Assembly: GCA_013696595.1 (NCBI GenBank)
Contig: JACCYG010000019.1
Span: 1 to 7,942, forward strand
Direction: 5' to 3'
Source: Actinomycetota bacterium
GTDB taxonomy: Bacteria; Actinomycetota; Thermoleophilia; Gaiellales; Gaiellaceae
Length of the DNA: 7,942 nucleotides
Shown one piece after another: positions 1 through 6,768 of the stretch. A model generated the notes under the pieces. That model made no database searches, had not been told where the DNA came from, and saw nothing but the letters and a program-made list of their open reading frames with translations. Position numbers and translations under genes: made by a program. Each line of letters begins with the position of its first letter. The stretch's first letter is position 1.

Positions 1-2
1 AC

Positions 3-1751
3 TTCGAGCACCTGACGTACCCGATCGAGATGGACAAGGACGACATCCGCACGGTCCAGGGCTTCTACGTCGACGCCGCCAAGCGCGCCCGGACCGCGGG
101 CTTCGACATCGTCTACGTCTACGGCTCCCACTCGTATCTGCCGCAGCAGTTCCTGACGCCCTACTACAACAAGCGCACGGACGAGTACGGCGGCTCGGTC
201 GAGAATCGCGCGCGCTTCTGGGTCGAGACGATCGAGCAGGTGAAGGAGGCGGTCGGCGACGACTGCGCGATCGCCGTTCGCATGTCGACCGACATGTTCA
301 TGGGCGAGGCCGGGACGCAGCTCGAGCGCGACTGCCTCCCGTTCGTCGAGATGGCGGACGAGCTCGTCGACGTCTGGGACATCAACGTCTCCGGGATCTC
401 GGAGTGGGGCGAGGACGCGACCCCGTCGCGCTTCTACCCGTCCGGCCGTCTGCTCCCGTGGCAGAAGCGCGTGAAAGAGGTCTCGAAGAAGCCGGTGCTC
501 GGCGTCGGCCGCTTCACGAGCCCCGACCTCATGGTCGAGGCGATCGAGTCGGGGTCGCTCGACATCATCGCAACCTGCCGCCCCTCGATCTCGGACCCGT
601 TCCTCCCGAAGAAGATCGACGAGGGCCGCCTCGACGACATCCGCGAGTGCATCGGGTGCAACATCTGCATCTCCCGGTGGGAGATCGGCGGTCCGCCCCT
701 GATCTGCACCCAGAACGCAACGGCGGGCGAGGAATACCGCCGCGGCTGGCATCCGGAGAAGTTCGACCCCGCCGAGAACGCGGACAACGATGTCCTCGTG
801 GTCGGCTCGGGGCCTGCGGGGATGGAGTGCGCGATGATCCTCGGCAAGCGCGAGATGCGCCGCGTCCACCTCGTCGAGGCCCAGGACGACATGGGCGGGA
901 TCATGCGCTGGATCCCGCAGCTCCCCGGCCTCGGTGAATGGGCCCGCGTCGTCAACTACCGCAAGATCCAGATCGACAAGCTCAAGAACGTCGAGTTCAT
1001 CCCGAACAAGGAGCTCTCGGCCGCGGACGTCCAGGAGTACGGCGCCGAGATCGTCGTGATCGCGACCGGCGGCTACTGGGCTCCCGACGGGCAAAACGGG
1101 GCGACGCACGACACGATTCCGGGCGCGGACGCCAGCCAACCCTGGCAGCTGACGCCGGAGCAGATCATGCGCGACGGCAAGGAGGTCCCCGGGGAGCGCG
1201 TCGTCATCATCGACAACGACGGCTACTACATGGGCGTCTCGCTCGCCGAGAAGCTCGCGTCCGAGGGCAAGAAGGTCACGATCGTTACGCATCTCGGACA
1301 CATCGCGCCGTACATGCACTTCACGCTCGAGGCCCCGAACCAGCACCGCAAGCTGTACAAGCTCGGCGTCGAGATCGTGACGCTCCACATGCCGACCGAG
1401 ATCGCGCAGGGCGGCGTGAAGGGTGTCCACGTCTTCGACGAGGACGAGCACGCGGTGGAATGGGCGGCTGACTCTGTCGTCCTCGTGACGCAGCGGCGCT
1501 CGAACGAGGCGCTCTACCGCGAGCTCAAGGACTCGACCGGGATCGACGGTCTCCGCGAGCAGGGAATCACCGGCTTCTACCGGATCGGCGACTGCGAGGC
1601 TCCGCGACTTACGGCCGACTGCATCTTCTCGGGCCATCGCCTCGCGCGAGAGATCGACTCCCCGAACCCGGTGATGCCGCTCCCGTTCAAGCGCGAGCGG
1701 AACGTGATCGAGAAGGGCGCGGCGCCGGAGCGGGAGCTGGCGGCCGTCTGA
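3..1751 (+). CDS. TMADH/DMADH-family flavin/4Fe-4S amine dehydrogenase, 5'-partial
   Basis: Oxidative N-demethylation of a methylated amine is the family reaction, yielding formaldehyde and passing electrons via FMN and a 4Fe-4S cluster to ETF. The frame is open from base 3; the first internal Met is at 30 and aligns with about residue 139 of Methylophilus TMADH, so roughly 130 residues, including the flavinylated Cys30, lie outside. Numbering from Met 30: Y31 and H34 (TMADH Y169, H172), R84 (R222), W126 and D129 in EWGED (W264, D267), 4Fe-4S ligands C207, C210, C213 and C226, and W217 (W355). The stretch after C226 is almost identical to TMADH. A dinucleotide-binding GSGPAG follows at 259-264 and a C-terminal GDCEAPRLTAD at 520-530. 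Implied full length is about 711 residues against 729; a loop near 470-480 is shorter. Homology numbering is from memory. TMADH versus DMADH cannot be decided because position 60 is missing. Retained W355 argues against histamine dehydrogenase. Confidence 0.93.
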   Translation, partial: FEHLTYPIEMDKDDIRTVQGFYVDAAKRARTAGFDIVYVYGSHSYLPQQFLTPYYNKRTDEYGGSVENRARFWVETIEQVKEAVGDDCAIAVRMSTDMFMGEAGTQLERDCLPFVEMADELVDVWDINVSGISEWGEDATPSRFYPSGRLLPWQKRVKEVSKKPVLGVGRFTSPDLMVEAIESGSLDIIATCRPSISDPFLPKKIDEGRLDDIRECIGCNICISRWEIGGPPLICTQNATAGEEYRRGWHPEKFDPAENADNDVLVVGSGPAGMECAMILGKREMRRVHLVEAQDDMGGIMRWIPQLPGLGEWARVVNYRKIQIDKLKNVEFIPNKELSAADVQEYGAEIVVIATGGYWAPDGQNGATHDTIPGADASQPWQLTPEQIMRDGKEVPGERVVIIDNDGYYMGVSLAEKLASEGKKVTIVTHLGHIAPYMHFTLEAPNQHRKLYKLGVEIVTLHMPTEIAQGGVKGVHVFDEDEHAVEWAADSVVLVTQRRSNEALYRELKDSTGIDGLREQGITGFYRIGDCEAPRLTADCIFSGHRLAREIDSPNPVMPLPFKRERNVIEKGAAPERELAAV

Positions 1752-1761
1752 GAGTAATCTG

Positions 1762-1794
1762 CTGCCGGCGTCGCGGAGGGCGCGGCGCCGGCAG
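1762..1794 (+). promoter_or_regulatory. 14-bp intercistronic hairpin beside the etfB ribosome-binding site
   Basis: Bases 1762-1775 pair with 1781-1794 through 14 consecutive pairs (one T-G wobble at 1771/1785), leaving a five-base loop GAGGG at 1776-1780. The outer nine bases are a perfect inverted repeat, CTGCCGGCG and CGCCGGCAG. No T-run follows, so it is not a classical intrinsic terminator. The last two bases of the 3' arm are also the start of the etfB Shine-Dalgarno AGGGGA (1793-1798). This is the only real gap in an operon whose other junctions overlap. Likely roles are mRNA stabilisation or processing, partial attenuation between the dehydrogenase and ETF genes, or modulation of etfB translation. 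The structure is seen directly; the function is inferred. Confidence 0.65.
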
Positions 1795-1803
1795 GGGATT
1801 CGC

Positions 1804-2562
1804 ATGAAGATCGTCGTAGCCGTCAAGCAGATCGCCACCCTCGGCGACGAGGTCGAGTTCACCGACGACGAGCGCGCCGTCGATCCCGACTTCCTCGACT
1901 ACGCGCTGAACGACTGGGATTCGTTCTCGACCGAGGAGGCGCTCCAGATCCGCGATCGGTCCGGCGAGGGCGAGGTGGTCGTCGTCTCGGTCGGGGACGA
2001 GGATGCGGAGGAGGCGATGCGGCGTTGCCTCGCGATGGGCGCCGACCGCGGGATCCGGATCTGGTCGGACGCGCTCGACGGCGCCGATCCGATTACCGTC
2101 GCGCGGGCGCTTGCGGAGGTGATTCGCCGCGAGGGACCGGACTTCGTGTTCGCGGGAGTCCAGTCGGCGGACTCCGTGCAGGCGGCCACGGGCGTCGCGC
2201 TCGCCGAGCTCCTCGGGCTTCCCCGCGTCGCCGTCGTCACCAAGATCGAGCTCGGCGACGGCAAGGCCGTCGTCGACCGCGAGCTCGAGGGCGGAATCGT
2301 CGACCGCACCGAGGTCGACGTGCCTGCGCTCTTCACGATCCAGACCGGGATCAACGAGCCGCGCTACGCGACGCTGCGCGCGATCAAGCAGGCCGAGCAG
2401 AAGGAGATCGAGGTCGTCGAGCCCTCCGACCTCGGCGAGCCCGCCTACCGGGTCAGACGCATGTACGTCCCGGAGAAGGGCGCGGGCGCAGAGATGCTGG
2501 ATGGAAGCGCGGAGAACGTCGCACAGCGAATCGCGGAGATCGTCAAGGAGCGACTCAAATGA
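1804..2562 (+). CDS. etfB: Electron transfer flavoprotein, beta subunit
   Basis: This is the small ETF subunit (252 residues, normal length), which binds AMP structurally and docks ETF onto its partner dehydrogenases in the cytoplasm. The N-terminus MKIVVAVKQ is typical. The recognition loop INEPRYATLR lies at 183-192, and L191 matches the leucine that anchors ETF on dehydrogenases (human beta L195). RELEGG (159-164), GIKQA-like AIKQA (193-197) and RRMYVPEKG (218-226) resemble the Methylophilus W3A1 ETF that serves TMADH, as does ALNDWDSFSTEEAL near 34-47. The ATG at 1804 is preceded by AGGGGA (1793-1798). The gene lies directly after the TMADH-like gene and overlaps etfA by four bases (ATGA). 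Neither FixC/FixX genes nor a bifurcating-type neighbourhood is visible, so an ordinary one-electron carrier serving the upstream enzyme is most likely. Confidence 0.96.
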   Translation: MKIVVAVKQIATLGDEVEFTDDERAVDPDFLDYALNDWDSFSTEEALQIRDRSGEGEVVVVSVGDEDAEEAMRRCLAMGADRGIRIWSDALDGADPITVARALAEVIRREGPDFVFAGVQSADSVQAATGVALAELLGLPRVAVVTKIELGDGKAVVDRELEGGIVDRTEVDVPALFTIQTGINEPRYATLRAIKQAEQKEIEVVEPSDLGEPAYRVRRMYVPEKGAGAEMLDGSAENVAQRIAEIVKERLK

Positions 2563-3497
2563 GCGTCCTCGTGATCACCGAACACATCCGTGGTGAGGTC
2601 CGCGACATCACGCGCGAGCTCGTGACGGCCGCGCAGGACCTTGACGGACCGGTCGCCGTCGCCGTGATCGCGAAGGATCCCTCCGCGCTCGCCGATGCGG
2701 TGAACGTTTCGGGCGTCGACGAGATCGTGAACGTGGCGGTCGAGCAAGAGGAGTTCGAGAACGACGTCTACGCGGGCGTCGTCGAGGCGCTCGCCAAAGA
2801 ACGGGAGCCCGACGTGACGCTGACCGGCTTCACCGTGAACAGCATGGGTTTTGCGCCGGCGGTCGCGGCCCGTCTCGGCCTCGGCTTCGCGAGCGACGTC
2901 CTCTCGTTTCGCCAGGACGGCGATGGACTTGTCGCCGAACGATCGTTCTACGGCGCGAAGGTGAACGCGGAGGTCGAGTTCCCCGGCAAGGCCCAGGTCG
3001 TCCTCATGCTGCGCGCGACCTCCTGGGCCCCGGCCGAGGGAAGCGGGAACGCGACGGTCAGCGACTTCCAGGCGCCCCAGATCGAGTCCCGCGCGCGCCA
3101 CCTCGAGTTCGTCGACGTCGAGCAGGGAGACGTGGACATCACGACCGCGGACTTTCTCCTGTCGGTTGGCCGCGGCATCGGCGAGAAGGAGAACCTTGCG
3201 CAATTCGAGGAGCTCGCGGAGAAGATGGGGGGCGTCCTGTCGGTCTCCCGTCCGATCGTCGACTCGGGCTGGGTTCCGAACGTGCGCCAGGTGGGCCAGT
3301 CCGGGAAGACGGTGAAGCCGAAGGTCTACCTCGCGCTCGGGATCTCGGGCGCGGTGCAGCACCTTGCGGGGATGAAGACGAGCGGCACGATCATCGCCGT
3401 CAACACGGACGCCGAGGCGCCGATCTTCAACGTCGCTCACTACGGCGCGGTCGCCGATCTCTTCGACGTCGCTGAGGAGCTCGAGAAGCTCTTCTAG
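2559..3497 (+). CDS. etfA: Electron transfer flavoprotein, alpha subunit
   Basis: This is the FAD-binding large ETF subunit, 312 residues, the usual length for the family. Together with EtfB it should accept electrons from the upstream dehydrogenase and hand them to a membrane quinone reductase. The C-terminal FAD domain is fully recognisable: SRPIVDSGW (230-238, with R231), QVGQSGK (244-250), GISGAVQHLAGM (261-272, with H268 at the flavin-contacting position) and NTDAEAPIF (282-290). The usual Thr of QVGQTGK is Ser here, a conservative change. The start is ATG 2559, chosen because AAGGAG (2545-2550) lies eight bases upstream and the ATGA overlap with the etfB stop gives translational coupling. 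The frame also runs open far upstream inside etfB, but that part is out-of-frame shadow. The stop TAG shares its G with the GTG start of the next gene. Confidence 0.96.
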   Translation: MSVLVITEHIRGEVRDITRELVTAAQDLDGPVAVAVIAKDPSALADAVNVSGVDEIVNVAVEQEEFENDVYAGVVEALAKEREPDVTLTGFTVNSMGFAPAVAARLGLGFASDVLSFRQDGDGLVAERSFYGAKVNAEVEFPGKAQVVLMLRATSWAPAEGSGNATVSDFQAPQIESRARHLEFVDVEQGDVDITTADFLLSVGRGIGEKENLAQFEELAEKMGGVLSVSRPIVDSGWVPNVRQVGQSGKTVKPKVYLALGISGAVQHLAGMKTSGTIIAVNTDAEAPIFNVAHYGAVADLFDVAEELEKLF

Positions 3498-5653
3498 TGG
3501 ACGTCCTCTTCGCCGCCGACGAGACCCGCAAGACCTTCGCGAACCTGGGGCTATGGGAGAAAGGGCTCTGGTACGTCCTGATCCTCGTCTCCACCGGAAT
3601 CTTCGCGTGGGGCATGTGGCGCCACGCCCGCAAGTACCTGCGCGGCCGGAGCGCATTCACGCTCGACCGGCCCGGGCGCCGCGTCCGGCGGGCGGTCACG
3701 ACCACGCTCAGCCATTCCTGGATCCGTCGGCGGGATCCGGTCGCCGGCCTGGGCCACCTGCTCATCTTCTACGGCTTCGTCGTCCTCTTCATCGGGACGG
3801 CGATCCTCGCCTTCCAGGACGACTTCGCGAGGCCGATCCTCGGATTCGACTTCTGGCACGGATGGTTCTACCTCGGCTATTCGCTCTTTCTCGACCTCTT
3901 CGGCGTTGCGCTCGTCGTCGGGCTCGGCGTCATGGCCGTGAAGCGCGGCATCCTCAAGCCGTTTCGACTCGATTACTGGCGTCCGGACCGGGCCGAGGGT
4001 GAGTACGACCGCAAGCCGTATGTGATCGGCGACTGGACGTTCCTCGGCGTCCTCTTCTTCCTCGCGCTGACCGGGTTCCTCCTCGAGGGCTTTCGGATCG
4101 CCATTGCCAACCCGGACTTCGAGGTGTGGGCGCCGTTCGGCTGGCTGCTCGGCCAGATGTTCATCGCCGGCGGCCTCGAGGGTGGATCGGCCGAGAGCGC
4201 GCGCCTCGTTACCTGGTGGGTGCACGGCGTGGCGGCGCTCGGCTTCGTCGCCTCGATTCCCTTCACGAAGGCTGTGCACATGCTCGTGAGCCCGGCCGGG
4301 GTCGCGGTCCGGGACGACACGGCCGGCAAGGTGCTTGCGCCCATCCCGGCGGACGCGAAGCCGGAGGAGGTGGGGTACGGCACGATCGCCGATCTTTCGT
4401 GGAAGCATCTCGTCGATCTCGACGCCTGCACCAAGTGCGGCAAGTGCCACGAGGCGTGCCCCGCGACGAGCTCGGGCTACCCGCTCTCCCCGCGCGACCT
4501 CATTCTCGACCTCCGCGAGCAGGCCGAGGGAGCGATGGGGATCAGGAGCGCGTTGCACCTTCCGCCCCTCCACGAGGAGCGCGAGTCGATCCTCGGCGAC
4601 CCGATCCGGCCCGAGACGCTCTGGTCGTGCATGCAGTGCATGGCCTGCGTCGAGATCTGCCCGGTCGGGATCGAGCACGTCCCGATCATCAACCAGATGC
4701 GGCGGCGCCTCGTGGAGCAGGGCGAGATGGACCCGCTCCTCCAGGGGACGCTGGAGACGATCTACACTTCCGGCAACTCGTTCGGCGAGCAGAAACGGAA
4801 ACGCGGCCGCTGGACGCGCGACCTCGACTTCGAGGTGAAGGACATCCGCAAGGAGCCCGCCGAGCACCTCTGGTTCCTCGGCGACTACGCATCGTTCGAC
4901 CCGCGGAACCAGCGCGTCACCCAGGCGCTCGCGCGCGTCCTCAACCATGCCGGCGTGGACTTCGGCATCCTCTACGACGCCGAGCGGAACGCCGGCTGCG
5001 ACGTGCGCCGCGTCGGTGAGGAGGGCCTCTTCACTTCACTCGCCGAGGAGAACGTGAAAGCGATCTCGGCGTGTCACTTCGAGCGGATCTTCTCGTGGGA
5101 CCCGCACAGCTTTCACACGCTTCGCAATGAGTATCCGCAGTTCGGCGGGACGTGGACGGTGCTGCACCACACGCAGCTTCTGCTCGAGCTCCTCGAGGCG
5201 GGTCGTCTCATGCCGAAGCCGCTCGGCTACACGGTCACCTACCACGACCCGTGCACGCTCGGCCGCTACAACGGGGTCTACGACGCGCCGCGCCAGGTGC
5301 TCGCTGCGCTCGGCCTCGAGTTGCGTGAGATGCCGCGGAACAGGGACAACTCGTTCTGCTGCGGCGCAGGCGGCGGGCGCATCTGGATGCAGGAGCTGAA
5401 GCGCGATGACACGCCGCGGCCGGCGGAGATGCGGATCGACGAGGCGACCTCGCTCGGGAAGCTGGACTACTTCGTGGTCGCTTGCCCCAAAGACGTCACG
5501 ATGTACGAGGACGCGATCAAGACGTCAGGCCATCAGGGCGAGATCGAGCTGCGCGAGATCTCGGAGCTCGTGCTCGAGTCACTCGATCTCGACACCGTCG
5601 CCGTGGGAGCTGCGGCGGACGAGCGCGAGACGAATGGAAAGGAGCCGGTGTGA
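3497..5653 (+). CDS. etfD: Membrane Fe-S oxidoreductase, EtfD/EMO- or DgcB-like (ETF:quinone electron transfer)
   Basis: This 718-residue protein probably moves electrons from EtfBA to menaquinone at the membrane. Residues 1-265 are a NarI-like membrane part, with likely helices near 24-42, 84-106, 122-148, 179-199 and 239-262 and perhaps a weak one at 214-228. H243 and H261 are 18 apart, like the NarI heme pair; H87 and H121 are possible partners. Two 4Fe-4S motifs follow: C311, C314, C317, C321 and C378, C381, C384, C388, each ending CP. Two CCG-type domains cover about 456-565 and 578-695. The second has C586, C621-C622-G and C663, but the last Cys is Asp (CPKD, 663-666). The first lacks its usual cysteines. 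GTG 3497 overlaps the etfA stop by one base; GAGAAG (3483-3488) is a weak ribosome-binding site and no better in-frame start is nearby. DgcB of dimethylglycine demethylation has a similar plan, so the symbol is tentative. Confidence 0.85.
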   Translation: MDVLFAADETRKTFANLGLWEKGLWYVLILVSTGIFAWGMWRHARKYLRGRSAFTLDRPGRRVRRAVTTTLSHSWIRRRDPVAGLGHLLIFYGFVVLFIGTAILAFQDDFARPILGFDFWHGWFYLGYSLFLDLFGVALVVGLGVMAVKRGILKPFRLDYWRPDRAEGEYDRKPYVIGDWTFLGVLFFLALTGFLLEGFRIAIANPDFEVWAPFGWLLGQMFIAGGLEGGSAESARLVTWWVHGVAALGFVASIPFTKAVHMLVSPAGVAVRDDTAGKVLAPIPADAKPEEVGYGTIADLSWKHLVDLDACTKCGKCHEACPATSSGYPLSPRDLILDLREQAEGAMGIRSALHLPPLHEERESILGDPIRPETLWSCMQCMACVEICPVGIEHVPIINQMRRRLVEQGEMDPLLQGTLETIYTSGNSFGEQKRKRGRWTRDLDFEVKDIRKEPAEHLWFLGDYASFDPRNQRVTQALARVLNHAGVDFGILYDAERNAGCDVRRVGEEGLFTSLAEENVKAISACHFERIFSWDPHSFHTLRNEYPQFGGTWTVLHHTQLLLELLEAGRLMPKPLGYTVTYHDPCTLGRYNGVYDAPRQVLAALGLELREMPRNRDNSFCCGAGGGRIWMQELKRDDTPRPAEMRIDEATSLGKLDYFVVACPKDVTMYEDAIKTSGHQGEIELREISELVLESLDLDTVAVGAAADERETNGKEPV

Positions 5654-6768
5654 GCCAGGTAGCGACGAAGGAGACCGCGTTCTATCCGCGGCTCGAGGCG
5701 CTGACGGACGAGTGGATGGACCTCTTCGGCTACTGGGCGCCGACGGTCGTCACCGACACCCTCGAGGAATACCGCGCCGTCCGCGAGACAGCCGGCCTCA
5801 TGGACTTCTCGATGCTGCGCAAGATCGATATCGACGGCGACGGAGCCCAGGAGCTCGTTAACTCGATCGTCGCGCGAAACGTCGCCCGCCTCGACGTCGG
5901 GAAAATCGCGTACGGCCCGCTCACCGACGAGAACGGGATGATGGTCGACGACTGCACGGTCATGGTGCGGGCGGCCGACCGCATCCGCTTCTGCGGCGCG
6001 AACAACCAGGACCAGGAGATCTTCCGCGAGCAGGCCCCAAGCGGCGTGACCGTGCGCGAGTTCACCGACGCGATGCCGCACCTCTGCCTCCAGGGCCCGA
6101 GGAGTCGCGAGATGCTGCAGCCGCTCGCGAATCAGGATCTCTCGAACGAAGCGTTTCCCTACTACACGTTTCGCGAGGACGTCGAGATCAGGGGGATCCC
6201 AGTCTTCATGACGCGCCTCGGCTACACGGCCGAGCTCGGCTACGAGGTCTGGGTCGAAGAGGCGCGCGCGCTCGATCTGTGGGACGCGCTCGTCGAGGCG
6301 ACGGAGCCGCAGGGGATGAAGGTTGTCGGCATGGTCGCGCTCGACCTCTTCCGGATCGAGGGCGGCTTCATCATCGGCGGCGTCGAGTACGACCCAACCG
6401 TTTCTCCGTACGAGTGCGGCCTCGGCTGGGCGGTCGACCTCGACAAGGGAGACTTCCAGGGACGGGAGGCGCTCGCGCGCGCGAAGGAGGAGACGCAACT
6501 GCGGCTGACGAGCGTCACGCTCGAGTCCGGCGGCGACGAGGCGAGCGGAGCGCCGCTCGCCGTCGACGGGGACGAGGTGGGGGCCGTCACGCAGGCGGTC
6601 GAGTCGCCCTACCTGAACGGAAAGACCCTCGGCCTTGCGAAGGTGCAGAAGGACGTCAAGGCACCCGGAACCAGGGTGGAGGCGCAGGTCGGCGAGAACA
6701 GGGTTTCCGGGGAGATCGTCGACCACCCGGTCTACGACCCGAAACGGAAGCGCGCGAAGGAGAGCTGA
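5650..6768 (+). CDS. GcvT-like tetrahydrofolate-dependent aminomethyltransferase
   Basis: A 372-residue stand-alone member of the GcvT family, about the length of glycine-cleavage T-protein. The family binds tetrahydrofolate and takes up one-carbon units from aminomethyl or N-methyl donors. Visible landmarks are YGPLTDENGMMVDD (88-101, holding the catalytic-type Asp pair D100/D101), LQGPRSREML (147-156), RLGYTAELGYEV (189-200), LDLFRIEGG (231-239, the counterpart of the T-protein RLEAG motif) and a C-terminal beta domain from about 285, with LGLAKV at 327-332. GTG 5650 was chosen because AAAGGAG (5638-5644) lies five bases upstream and GTGA overlaps the previous stop. No lipoyl-protein or glycine decarboxylase gene is present, so a glycine-cleavage role is unlikely. 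Capture of formaldehyde or methylene from the dehydrogenase as 5,10-methylene-THF, as in the GcvT-like domains of dimethylglycine dehydrogenase and TMAO demethylase, fits best. A DmdA- or LigM-type methyltransferase is the alternative. Confidence 0.88.
   Translation: MSQVATKETAFYPRLEALTDEWMDLFGYWAPTVVTDTLEEYRAVRETAGLMDFSMLRKIDIDGDGAQELVNSIVARNVARLDVGKIAYGPLTDENGMMVDDCTVMVRAADRIRFCGANNQDQEIFREQAPSGVTVREFTDAMPHLCLQGPRSREMLQPLANQDLSNEAFPYYTFREDVEIRGIPVFMTRLGYTAELGYEVWVEEARALDLWDALVEATEPQGMKVVGMVALDLFRIEGGFIIGGVEYDPTVSPYECGLGWAVDLDKGDFQGREALARAKEETQLRLTSVTLESGGDEASGAPLAVDGDEVGAVTQAVESPYLNGKTLGLAKVQKDVKAPGTRVEAQVGENRVSGEIVDHPVYDPKRKRAKES

Noticed and set aside
404..1471. Plus-strand frames in another phase within the dehydrogenase gene
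   Set aside because: Arg/Pro/Gly-rich translations produced by reading GC-rich coding DNA out of frame.
3..1751. 2,4-dienoyl-CoA reductase, which shares this domain layout
   Set aside because: The region around the 4Fe-4S ligands (CISRWEIGG, QNATAGEEYRRGWHPEKF) and the EWGED motif match TMADH/DMADH specifically.
1762..1794. Intrinsic terminator after the dehydrogenase gene
   Set aside because: The stem is strong but no T-run follows and etfB starts nine bases later with a good ribosome-binding site, so full termination is unlikely.
1804..3497. Electron-bifurcating (Fix-type) ETF
   Set aside because: No FixC/FixX-like or ferredoxin gene is adjacent, and the beta subunit resembles the TMADH-partner ETF; motif-level discrimination was not possible beyond this.
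2445..3656. Long open minus-strand frame antisense to etfA
   Set aside because: It lies opposite a clear etfA with full FAD motifs; its translation is Arg/Gly/Asp-rich low-complexity sequence typical of antisense frames in GC-rich DNA.
3551..4948. 465-codon minus-strand frame antisense to the membrane Fe-S gene
   Set aside because: Composition is rich in Glu, Arg, Ala and Val repeats mirroring the sense codons; no recognisable domain, and the plus strand encodes cysteine motifs and helices.
5533..6726. Long minus-strand frame antisense to the GcvT-like gene
   Set aside because: Shadow of a gene with clear family motifs; no ribosome-binding site or domain.
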